Part shown: positions 1 through 8,900 of the stretch, one piece after another
Layout of the letters: each line of letters begins with the position of its first letter
How positions within the stretch are numbered: position 1 is the first letter of the stretch
Assembly (NCBI GenBank): GCA_903884235.1
Contig: CAISEB010000049.1
Coordinates: forward strand, 58,233 to 122,232
Direction: 5' to 3'
DNA: 64,000 nt
Source of the DNA: an uncultured Pseudomonadota bacterium
GTDB lineage: Bacteria > Pseudomonadota > Gammaproteobacteria > Steroidobacterales > Steroidobacteraceae
Notes under the pieces: model-generated
Databases searched by the model: none
What the model saw: only the letters and a program-made list of their open reading frames with translations
What the model was told of the DNA's origin: nothing
Made by a program: the position numbers and the translations under genes

Positions 1-231
1 GGTGACGTCGCGACCGTGGTCAAGATCGCCAATCCATCGACGACCCCCTATCCGGAGGAATGGCTGCACGATGGCGAGGTCACCCGCGCGCCGGACGGCT
101 CGACCTACATCGTCGCTCAACCTCATAGCCCGGGCGGCATCGTCGTGAGAATCGGGCCGGACGGCGCCGTCACCAAGGTAGCCGGCTACTACGACCCAAG
201 ACCCCCGCAACGACCCGGCGACTCATTTTGA
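1..231 (+). CDS. C-terminal end of a hypothetical, beta-propeller-like protein (partial)
   Basis: The reading frame is open at the left edge of the window and closes at a TGA, so only the last 76 residues are seen. The tail contains APDGSTYIVAQ and VVRIGPDGAVTKVAGY, the short beta-strand/turn pattern (PDG, then hydrophobic strand) typical of NHL, SMP-30 or similar propeller blades. No catalytic motif is visible in this piece. It runs convergently towards the response regulator gene. The GTG at base 16 could be read as a start, but the upstream codons are equally coding-like, so a longer gene cut by the window edge is more likely. Family assignment is weak. Confidence 0.5.
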   Translation, partial: GDVATVVKIANPSTTPYPEEWLHDGEVTRAPDGSTYIVAQPHSPGGIVVRIGPDGAVTKVAGYYDPRPPQRPGDSF

Positions 232-381
232 TCCCATAGAAGCCGCCCCGGGCCATTCACCCGCGCTTGCTCGACGGGCCGGAGACGCGCTCATGCCCGT
301 CCGCGCCCGGACACCTCAGACCGCGGCAATCCCGCCCCCCATCTAGGACCCGGACCGACGGCAAGACACCCATCGGGAGCA

Positions 382-1149
382 TCAGAGCCTCTGGCGGATC
401 CGGTCAGGCAGCAGTGCCTTGTAGCGACGACTCAACGTCAGCACCTGGCCGTCACGCAGCACCAGCTCGTAGTCGCCATGGAACAGCGGCCGCAGCTCCA
501 CGATGAATCCCATCCTGACCACGTGCGAGCGATGCACGCGCAGGAACTCGCCCGCATCGAGCTGAGCGACGAAGTTGGCGAGGGTTTCGCGCACCAGGTG
601 CACCTTACCGCCCGCCTGGACCTCGACATAGTTGCCGGCGGCCGAGACTTTCTCGATCGACTCCGAGTCGATGAAGAAGGCCCGGTCGCCATCGCGGACG
701 AGGATGCGACTGGTCGCCGGCGGTCGCCCCGGCAACGCCGCCAGCAGCCGGCGAATCCGCTCATCCACGTCGCCGCGGTCGGGTTTCAGGAGCGCCGCAC
801 GCGTCCGCTCGATGCTGTGCCTGAAACGCTCCCGGTCGAAGGGCTTCAGAAGGTAGTCGATCGCCTGCACCTCGAACGCCCGGACGGCGTGCTCGGAATA
901 GGCCGTCGTGAAGACGATCAGCGGCGACGCCTGGCCGCGCAGTCCATCGATCACCTCGAAGCCGCTGCGCGCACCGAGCTGCACGTCGAGGTAGAGCACG
1001 TCCGGCGTTGCCGTCGAGGCGAGCGCGATCGCCTCCTCGACCGAGGCCGCCTCCCCCACCAGCCGGAAGTCATCGATCTCGTCCAGGAAGCGCGCCAGCT
1101 TCGCGCGCGCCGGGGGCTCATCGTCCACGATGACGGCGGTATGGCTCAT
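382..1149 (-). CDS. LytTR-family response regulator (LytR/AlgR type)
   Basis: A 255-residue DNA-binding response regulator. The receiver domain (about 1-120) has the acidic pair D9-D10, the phosphoacceptor D55 in the strand YLDVQ, and the conserved lysine K102 in LLKPFD. The C-terminal half (about 150-250) is a LytTR domain, with the characteristic SAAGNYVEV and FLRVHRSHVV segments. It should be phosphorylated by the kinase encoded immediately upstream, because its ATG overlaps the kinase stop in an ATGA arrangement, which implies translational coupling. LytTR regulators bind paired imperfect direct repeats; the target genes are not evident here. The start at the overlapping ATG gives the expected family length. 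Confidence 0.93.
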   Translation of the reverse strand: MSHTAVIVDDEPPARAKLARFLDEIDDFRLVGEAASVEEAIALASTATPDVLYLDVQLGARSGFEVIDGLRGQASPLIVFTTAYSEHAVRAFEVQAIDYLLKPFDRERFRHSIERTRAALLKPDRGDVDERIRRLLAALPGRPPATSRILVRDGDRAFFIDSESIEKVSAAGNYVEVQAGGKVHLVRETLANFVAQLDAGEFLRVHRSHVVRMGFIVELRPLFHGDYELVLRDGQVLTLSRRYKALLPDRIRQRL

Positions 1150-2273
1150 CCTGCGGCCGGGAAGCTCACCGTGACGATCGTGCCGCTCGGTTCGCGGCGT
1201 GCGAAGGCCAGGGTGTGATTGCCGGGGAACAGCAATTCGAGCCTGCGCGCGACATTCTGCAGTCCCGTGCCGGCCTTCGGCGGCAACTCCGCAAGACCGA
1301 CGCCATCGTCGGAGATCGCGTAGCAGATCCGCTGTCCCGCGCGCCGGATCTCGACGTGAAGGCGGCCACGACCGTCGCCGAGACCGTGCTTGAGCGCGTT
1401 CTCCGCGAGCGGCTGCAGCAGCAGCCGCGGCACGAGCGCACTCCCGAGCCCGTCCTCGACCTCGACTTCGAAGGACAGTTGACCGCGGAAGCGCTCCCCC
1501 ATCATCGCGGCATAGTCCCGCAGCCAGCCGAGTTCCCGGTCGAGCGGAACGAGCATGTGCTGGTCCGTGTCGTAGGCGGCCCGCAGCAGGTCGCTGAGCT
1601 GGCTGATCATCCGGTCGGCCGCATCCACGTCCTCGTGCATGCGATTCGATATCGCATTCAGCGAATTGAAGAGGAAGTGCGGCTCGATCTGCGTGGTCAG
1701 GAAGCGAAGTCTCGCCTCGGCGAGTTCCGCGCCGAGCTCCGCAGCACGCAGCTCGCCGGCGCGGCGGACCCTGAACTCCCGTAGCGCGAAGATGGCGGTC
1801 AGGATCACGACGTAGGTGATGACGTCCTTCTGCAGCTCGTAGAATCCGCCGATCAGGGCGTTGCCGTAGTCGTACGTCTGGCCAACGAGGGCATACGCGG
1901 CCTTGCGCAGCAGCACCATGCCGGTCGTGTGGACGGTCGAGAAGGCGACTGCGGCCGCGAGGTGTGCCCCGATGATTCGCTGGCGTGGGCGGCTGTCGAG
2001 GCGAAACCGCCGCTCGAATCGGACGACGGCGGGAATCAGCAATCCGATGACGAGGACGGAGCTCCACTCCCACACGAACGGCTTCCACGCGGCGAAATCG
2101 GCGCGCACCGCACGCAGTCCGATCAGCGCGTTGAGCCCCATGTAGGCGCCGAACAGCACCGCGAACACGAGGTAGAGGGGCCATCCCAGGCGCAGCCACG
2201 ACCTCGGGGTGCGCTCCGGGTGCACCTGCGCAGGCGCACTCGGCACCGCGGATGGGTCAGAGGGCATCGTCAC
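1146..2273 (-). CDS. LytS/YehU-type sensor histidine kinase (His_kinase family)
   Basis: A 375-residue membrane kinase. Four hydrophobic segments lie between about residues 30 and 165, with no large periplasmic domain, so the stimulus is probably sensed within or near the membrane. The phosphoacceptor histidine is H199 in IEPHFLFNSLN, the diagnostic motif of the His_kinase (PF06580) group. The ATPase N-box ENALKHG (N292) and the glycine box DDGVGL follow. It is paired with the downstream LytTR regulator by a 4-bp overlap. The frame begins at a GTG (2273); an ATG two codons later at 2267 is an equally good start. The acyltransferase gene ends 42 bp upstream on the same strand and may be cotranscribed. 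Confidence 0.92.
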   Translation of the reverse strand: MTMPSDPSAVPSAPAQVHPERTPRSWLRLGWPLYLVFAVLFGAYMGLNALIGLRAVRADFAAWKPFVWEWSSVLVIGLLIPAVVRFERRFRLDSRPRQRIIGAHLAAAVAFSTVHTTGMVLLRKAAYALVGQTYDYGNALIGGFYELQKDVITYVVILTAIFALREFRVRRAGELRAAELGAELAEARLRFLTTQIEPHFLFNSLNAISNRMHEDVDAADRMISQLSDLLRAAYDTDQHMLVPLDRELGWLRDYAAMMGERFRGQLSFEVEVEDGLGSALVPRLLLQPLAENALKHGLGDGRGRLHVEIRRAGQRICYAISDDGVGLAELPPKAGTGLQNVARRLELLFPGNHTLAFARREPSGTIVTVSFPAAG

Positions 2274-2315
2274 TGCCGCCCCTTGCGTGGCTCTGGTACG
2301 CCCATGAATCGTACC

Positions 2316-3545
2316 CTAGTTGGTGTCCTGCGGTTGCGGCAGCGCCGCAGCCGCCAGGGCCGGCCGCGCCGCGCGTTCCCGGGCCAGGCCGAACAGCGGG
2401 CGCAGCAGTGCCACGCGACGGACGCCTTCGTAGCACAGGAAGCACACCGCGAAGGTCACGAGCGCCAGCAACAGCGCCTCGACGCCGGGATTCAGGTGCG
2501 CGGGCTTCAGGGCATGGGCGAGGACGACGATGACCGTCTGGTGGAGGATATAGACTGGGAAGATGGCGGTGGTGAGGTATCGTCGTGCAGCGCTGTCCCG
2601 GGCAAGGTGGCGACGCGCGAAGCCGAGGATGGCGACGATCGCCAGCCACTGCTCCGCCCCATAGACGACGCGCTGGAAGGTCATGATGGCCTCGGGAGGC
2701 GGACTCGCGTCGTCGCTGTAGATGCCGAAATAGGCGCACAGGAACGCCCAGCCGACGATCGCGAACCCAAGCGCCGGCCATCGAGCGCGCTCGATCGCGT
2801 TCCACGGCGCCTCGGTGCCCGCCATCGCGAAGCCGGCGAGGAAGACAGGCAGGTAGAGCGCGTGGTTGTACCAGTCATCGACGAGCGCGTGGGTGGCCTC
2901 GAAGCGCCCGACCAGCGCGACCCGCACGATCGCGAGAAAGAGGATCGGCCAGAGCACGGCGCCCGCGCCCGCCAGGTGCCGTTCGGCGATCCGACGCGAC
3001 CAGGGGATGGCCGCCGGCATGACTCGCACCACGACGTACAGCAGCAGCGTGTACACCCAGAGGTAGGCCACGAACCACAGGTGGTTCCAGGTCGGGACCA
3101 GCAGGCAATTCGTCCTGCGGCAGAAGCCGTGGTACCCGGTGATGTACAGGCGCCAGAACTCGGCGTAGCCGCCGGGATAGGCGATCTTCTCGACGACCTC
3201 CAGGTACGACTGCGGCGGGACGATCACGGCCATGCCGAAGACGAGGGGCAGGAGCAGCCGCGTCGAGCGCTGGCCCAGGAATCCGCGGACACCCTGCCGC
3301 GACAGCAGGTAACCCGTCGCGACACCGGAGACGAGAAACAGCAGCGACAGTCGCCACGGCGAGGTGAGCATCATCAGCGGCTCGAACGCGGACGAGGCGG
3401 ACGGGCTCTTCACATGCCAGTCCCAGGTCACGTAGTACATGCCGACGTGGTAGAAGATCAGCAGTCCGAACGCCAGGATCCGGACCCAGTCGAGGTCGAA
3501 GCGCCGGTCTCCCAGCCGGCCACGCACCGACGTCTGGCTGCTCAT
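2316..3545 (-). CDS. Acyltransferase 3-family integral membrane protein (OpgC-like)
   Basis: A 409-residue polytopic membrane protein. The N-terminus FDLDWVRILAFGLLIFYHVG is the hallmark of acyltransferase-3/OpgC-like proteins, with the conserved Arg and His of the first helix. About ten hydrophobic helices follow. The family transfers acyl (often succinyl or acetyl) groups from the cytoplasmic pool to extracytoplasmic glycans such as osmoregulated periplasmic glucans or O-antigens. The acceptor is unknown here, and no glucan synthase is nearby. It lies directly upstream of the kinase/regulator pair on the same strand and may be expressed with it. Assignment to the superfamily is firm; the OpgC-like role is inference. 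Confidence 0.85.
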   Translation of the reverse strand: MSSQTSVRGRLGDRRFDLDWVRILAFGLLIFYHVGMYYVTWDWHVKSPSASSAFEPLMMLTSPWRLSLLFLVSGVATGYLLSRQGVRGFLGQRSTRLLLPLVFGMAVIVPPQSYLEVVEKIAYPGGYAEFWRLYITGYHGFCRRTNCLLVPTWNHLWFVAYLWVYTLLLYVVVRVMPAAIPWSRRIAERHLAGAGAVLWPILFLAIVRVALVGRFEATHALVDDWYNHALYLPVFLAGFAMAGTEAPWNAIERARWPALGFAIVGWAFLCAYFGIYSDDASPPPEAIMTFQRVVYGAEQWLAIVAILGFARRHLARDSAARRYLTTAIFPVYILHQTVIVVLAHALKPAHLNPGVEALLLALVTFAVCFLCYEGVRRVALLRPLFGLARERAARPALAAAALPQPQDTN

Positions 3546-3804
3546 GTCGCCCCCTTGAGGATTGAATGGGGCCAGCTTTGCGCGAGGCCCGGCGCCCCGC
3601 CATGACTTTGGGTCGAGCGGGACTCGCTGCGGGACCAGCGGCTTGGGCGCCTCTGCGAGACATCGGGATCCCTGATTGCGGCGCCCTGCGATGCGCGCAC
3701 GGACCGGGTATCACCGGGCGTCGCGGGAGGTCACCGACGCCAGATGTTCGTCGATGGGGCGGGTCGATGGCACCCGGCCCCGCCGGCTCGGCTGCGACAC
3801 GGGC
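3546..3804. other. Intergenic region between acyltransferase and pbpC
   Basis: 259 bp separate the pbpC stop from the acyltransferase start, both on the minus strand. It should hold the promoter of the acyltransferase/kinase/regulator group. I see no convincing sigma-70 boxes, no coding remnant and no strong inverted repeat. Confidence 0.4.
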
Positions 3805-5940
3805 CTATCGGACCGTCACGACCACCTGGTCCATTTCGCGTCCGCTCTCGTCGTGGAGCGAGAACCGCTGGCGTCCACGCTGTGGAGTCCACAGGATCGG
3901 CTGCCCAGCGCTGCCGATGACCGCGTCATTCAGCTGGACCACCCACTTCCCCGCCCCGCCATCCACGACGATAGGCACGCGCTGGCGGGCGTCGGGGATG
4001 TCCGGGTCGATCGCGATCACCATGCCATCGACTGGGCTTGCGATTCGTGCGGCGCGCGCGCTTGGGGGCACGGGCTCGATCACGCGGCCAGGCGCAGTCC
4101 CCACGAGGAACCATTCCCTGCGCGGGCTCTCGATCGCCGTCGAGAACTGCACCGTCGCCGCCGCCACGCCCGGCGGCGGTCGGGGCGCGGGCACCGCGCC
4201 CGCGCCCTGCAGGCCGTCCATGATGTCGCGCCACACGGGCGCCGCGCCGGTCACGCCACTCACGTTCTGCATGGCGTCGCCTTCGAAATTGCCGACCCAC
4301 ACGGCCACCGTGACGCGCGGCGTGAAGCCGATGCACCAGTTGTCGCGCATGTCCTTGCTGGTGCCGGTCTTCACGGCGCTCCAGTACCGGGTACCGAGCG
4401 AGCTGTCGAGCCCGAATGTCGCGACGCGCGCCGCGCGGTCGCTGAGCATGTCGCTCACGACGAAACTCGCCTCGGACGTCGCCACGCGATGCCGTTCGCC
4501 GCGCGGCTCGTCGGCGCGCAACCGCAACGGCGTGGTCTCGCCACCGAGCGCGAGGGCGCGGTAGCTCTGCGCCTGCTCCCAGAGCGTGACTTCCGCCGAA
4601 CCGAGCGCGAGCGCATATCCGTAGTATTCACCGCTCATGGCGATGCCGGCATAGCCGAGCGTGTGCAGCCGCTCGCGCAGCGCATCGACCCCGACCAGCA
4701 TCGCCGTGCGGACGGCCGGCACATTCAGCGAGGCGGCGAGCGCGGTGCGCACGCTGACCGCGCCCTTGTAGTCGTGGTCGTAGTCCTGCGGCAGGTAGAT
4801 GCCGTTCACCGTCTCGATGTTGACGGGGGAGTCGTCGAGCAGCGACGCCGCAGTGAGGTAGCGCCGCTCGATCGCAAGCTCGTACAGGAATGGCTTCAGC
4901 GTCGAGCCCGCCTGGCGTGGCGCACGCACGCCATCCACCGCCCGGGCCCGCGAGCGAGGGCCGGCGGAGCCGACGTAGGCGAGCACATCGCCGGTCGCGT
5001 TGTCGATGACCAGCGCGGCGCCGTCGCGGACGTTCCTCGCGACCAGACCGCTCAGCTGGCGGGTCAGGGCATCGAGCGCGAGGCGTTGCACCCGGGCGTC
5101 GAGTGTCGTCGAGACGCGCTCGCCTGCGGTCCTGAGGAGTGCGTGGGCGACGTGCGGCGCCAGGTGGGTGACCGACTCCGCTTCGCTGGCTCGTCCAAGG
5201 AGCGCGACGGCGGCATCGGCGATCTCGCCACAGGTGATCTGCGCGTGCACCGCGTTCGCGCGCGCACAACCCCGCCCGGCGACGTCCGCGGCGCTCGCTC
5301 CGGGATTCGGGAGCAGCGCCGCGAGCACGCGGCTCTCGGTCGCCGACAGGCCGGAGGGAGCCTTGTGCGCCAGCACCTCGGAGACGGCGCCAACGCCCTG
5401 CAGCTCGCCACGGAAGTGGACCAGGTTCAGGTAGGCCTCGAGGATCTCCCGCTTGCTCCAGTGCCGCTCGAGCGCGAGCGCATAGCGCGCCTGACGGCGC
5501 TTCTCCTCAAGGTCGCGCGGCCCGCCGTGTACGCGCCCGGGCGCCTCGAGCAGCGAGGCAAGCTGCATGGTGATCGTGCTCGCGCCGCGCGGCGGGCGAT
5601 GCCGGATCCGGTCGCGGAGGGCGCCGGCGACACCCAGCCAGTCGACGCCCCGGTGGCTCCAGAAGCGACGGTCCTCGCCCTCGACGACCGCCGCGAGGAG
5701 CGCGGGCGACACGTCCTCGAGGCTCGTCCAGGCAAGGCGTCGGGACTTGAATTCCATTCGCTCGGTGTCGAGCACCTCCCCGTTGCGGTCCAGCAGGTAG
5801 GCCTCGGAGGGCCGGTAGCCACTGCGGACCTCGCCAAAGGTCGGAACGGCGACGGGCGTGAAAAGTGCCAACGCCCCCGCGAGCAGGATCACGCCGATCG
5901 CACCGGCCCATGCGTACCGCCGGAACCGACGCGTCGACAT
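3805..5940 (-). CDS. pbpC: Penicillin-binding protein 1C (bifunctional transglycosylase/transpeptidase)
   Basis: A 711-residue class A penicillin-binding protein that would polymerise and cross-link peptidoglycan in the periplasm. One N-terminal membrane anchor (about 12-32) is followed by the GT51 transglycosylase domain with the EDRRFWSHRG motif at E89-D90. The transpeptidase domain shows the nucleophile motif S346-T-L-K349, SLN at 404-406 and KTG at 524-526. A C-terminal extension of roughly 130 residues fits the PBP1C-specific BiPBP_C domain. The ATG lies 2 bp after the stop of the alpha-2-macroglobulin gene, so the two form one operon, as in the yfhM-pbpC pair of Escherichia coli. All catalytic motifs are intact. 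Confidence 0.96.
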   Translation of the reverse strand: MSTRRFRRYAWAGAIGVILLAGALALFTPVAVPTFGEVRSGYRPSEAYLLDRNGEVLDTERMEFKSRRLAWTSLEDVSPALLAAVVEGEDRRFWSHRGVDWLGVAGALRDRIRHRPPRGASTITMQLASLLEAPGRVHGGPRDLEEKRRQARYALALERHWSKREILEAYLNLVHFRGELQGVGAVSEVLAHKAPSGLSATESRVLAALLPNPGASAADVAGRGCARANAVHAQITCGEIADAAVALLGRASEAESVTHLAPHVAHALLRTAGERVSTTLDARVQRLALDALTRQLSGLVARNVRDGAALVIDNATGDVLAYVGSAGPRSRARAVDGVRAPRQAGSTLKPFLYELAIERRYLTAASLLDDSPVNIETVNGIYLPQDYDHDYKGAVSVRTALAASLNVPAVRTAMLVGVDALRERLHTLGYAGIAMSGEYYGYALALGSAEVTLWEQAQSYRALALGGETTPLRLRADEPRGERHRVATSEASFVVSDMLSDRAARVATFGLDSSLGTRYWSAVKTGTSKDMRDNWCIGFTPRVTVAVWVGNFEGDAMQNVSGVTGAAPVWRDIMDGLQGAGAVPAPRPPPGVAAATVQFSTAIESPRREWFLVGTAPGRVIEPVPPSARAARIASPVDGMVIAIDPDIPDARQRVPIVVDGGAGKWVVQLNDAVIGSAGQPILWTPQRGRQRFSLHDESGREMDQVVVTVR

Positions 5941-5942
5941 TC

Positions 5943-8900
5943 CTATCGCTCGACCGTCACGGCGGCGTTCGGCGTCTCGCTGAACATTTCCGGCGCGTAC
6001 ATCGCCTCGACGCGGGTCGCGGGCTTCAGGAACGTCCCGGCGTTGTTGAGCCTGAGCGTGTACTCAACCGTCCAGCTGCCCTTCGGGACGTACCGGTAGT
6101 AGGCGCGGAACGCATCGAAGCGCCGTTCCTGGAACGCCGGCCATGCCCAGCCCTCCTTGCGCTCGCCGCGGGTCAGCAGCTCGGACTGCCCGCCGAGCCC
6201 GCTGCCGAGGATGGTGGCTCCGGCCGGGATCGGGTCGTCCACAACGACCCAGGTCATGTCCGACTGCGCCTCGAGCTCGAGGCGGACCCGCACGACGTCG
6301 CCGCGCGTCCAGTGCCCCGGCTGCTTCTGCTCCAGTGGCGTCTCCGTGCGCGTGACCTTGAAGCCCGTCGACAGCGGCCGGTCGAGCGGCAGTGCCGCCG
6401 TCGCCCGCACCATCAGCCACGGGGCACCGGTTCCCGCGTGCGTCACCTCGAGCTGCCCCGGGCCGTCGTGCCAGGGCAGTGTCGCCTCGCCCGCTGCGCC
6501 CTTGGCGGTCCAGGGCACGGATCGCGCGTCCGCACCGTAGCGCAGCGTCGTGGTGCCGGCGACGGGCACCGACTCGAACGCGGCCGAGAACTTCTCCATC
6601 GCGAGCACGCCCCAGGCATTGGCGACCGTCGTGTTCCAGTGTCCGTGCTGCTGGCGCATCAATGCGCCGCGCACGAGCCGGGGGACGTCCTCGCGCCACT
6701 CCGGACGTCCCAGCACGGCGAGCAGCATCCGGTTCGCGTTGGAGTCCGTCGAGATCATCAGCCACCACAGCGCGTCGGTGCGCTCGGTCGAGAAGCCCAT
6801 CACCGTGCCCTGGAAGTTCATGCGCGCCCGCAGGAGTTCGAGCGTCGTCGCACGTTGCGCGGCCGCGTTCGGAATGCCGGGCACGCGCTCGAGGATCCCG
6901 ACCCAGTCGAGCAACGCCGAGGTCGGCCAGAGGGTGGGCTCGATCGTGATGCTGCCCAGCATGGCGCGGTCCGCCTTGCCGTAACGCCCGAGCGCATCGA
7001 TCGCGGCGAGCTTGCGGACCGTGAGGTCCGCGGTGGGGAGTGCCGAACCCCGCACGATCCGTCCGGTGACGAATTTCGTGAGCGCCTCGAGCATGCGCTC
7101 ACGTACCGTCTCCGGGATCTCCCAGCCCGCCTCGCTCGCGATCGCAAGCACGTAGGAGGTCAACGCGTCGTCGCCCGACAGCCAGTCGGTCGGGAAATAC
7201 TTCACGAGCCCCTCGGCGTCGAGGTAGGCCGGCAGGCGCGCGACTACCCGCTCCCACGCCGCCTTGTCCCGCAGCGCGATGGTGCGGGACAGCTGCTGCT
7301 CGATGCAATTGTACGGATAGAGGCTGACGAACTCGCGTACGCCGTCGAGCCCGTCGCCGAGGCGCGCACGCAGCGTGATGTCGAGCCCACCTCGTCCGGC
7401 AATGGCTCCTACGGGCCTCGCCACGGGTTCGGTGTAGGCGCGATTGAGCTGCGAGATGGTGGCCTGGTAGGTGCGCGTCGGGTACGCCGGAATCACGGCC
7501 TGGGTCAGTCGCACCCGGTCGCCGGCCTCGCCCCCGACCTCCCGCGCCGTGACGTCCCATCGCGTCGTCGCCTGACCGAGTGGCGCCGTGATGCGCCACG
7601 AGAGGTCCCGGCTCTGGCCGGCCGCAAGCTCGATGCGTTGCGGCGTGAGCGGCTGCACGAGCACGCCGGTCATCGATCCCGTGACGTCGAGCGCCATCGG
7701 GCGGGTCGAGGCGTTTCGAAGCGTGAAGACGGCGGAATACTGGTCGCCCTCGCGCACGAGCGGCGGCAGGCCGGAGAGCAGCACCACGTCCTGCGTCGTC
7801 GTGACGGTGGCACTGCCGGTGCCGAACAAGCCCGTGCCCCCGGACGCCACTGCCACGATCTTGAATTCCGACAGCGAGTCGTTCAGCGGCACGCTGACCG
7901 TCGCGTCACCGTGCGCATCGAGCGTGACCCGCGCCTTCCAGTAGAGCAGCGTGTCGAACAGGTCCCGTGCCCGGTCCCGCCCGCCTCCGCCGCCGGCGGG
8001 CACGGCCTTGCGCCCGTAGTGGCGCTTGCCGACGACCTGCGACTGCGCCGTCGCGGTCGAGACCTCGAGGCCGCGCTCGTCCATCATCGCCGCGAGCAGG
8101 TTCCAGCTGCGATTCGGCGCGAGCTCAAGCAGCGCCGCGTCAACCGCCGCGACCGCGACCTCGGATCCTGCGGGCAACGCACCACCGTCCGCGCGAGCGA
8201 CATGGATCGTCGCCGTCGCGTGCTCGCGCACCTTGTAGGTCGGATGGTCGGTGGAAACGGTCACGTCGAGGCGATGCGGCTTCCAGCCCACCTTGATGGT
8301 CGCGATCCCGAGCCGGAAGGCCGGCTTGTTCAGGTCGACGAGCGCGGAGATCTCCTCGCCCTTCATCGATGCCGGCACCTTGCCTTCGGCATGCGCTACT
8401 CGGCCGCGCACGGCGAGCACCGACACGTACACGTTCGGCGAGTAGTGGCCGAGGATCGGCACGTCGATGACCGGGTTCCTGCCACTCAGGTGGGTGACGA
8501 ATTCCGAGATCACGCCCTCACGCTCCACCGTGACGAGGGCCGTGGCCTCGCGGAACGGCATGCGCACCTGCAGGTGCGCCGTCTCGCCGGCCTCGTAGGA
8601 CTTCCGTTCCGGGAGGACGTCCATGCGATCGCCGCTCGTGCCGCCGAACCACCAGCTGTCCTGGTCGACGACCCAGATCGATGTGTTCGCACCCACAGCA
8701 TGACCGGCCGCGTCGACCGTCTCGGCGCGCACGAGGATCTCGCCGGCGACGCCCGGCGCGACATCGCAGATCAGGAGCCCCTGCGCGTCCGTCTCGCCCT
8801 GGCAGGCGGCCGGAAGTCGCTTCGTCTCGCGGGTCGTCTCGTACGCGTAGAAGCCACCGATCAGGCGCTTGCGATAGGAGAAGGACTGCACCTGGTAGAG

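Noticed and set aside
382..2199. The response regulator as a 605-residue fusion with an N-terminal extension
   Set aside because: The extra residues are the kinase gene read in the wrong frame; the normal ATG overlapping the kinase stop gives a standard LytTR protein.
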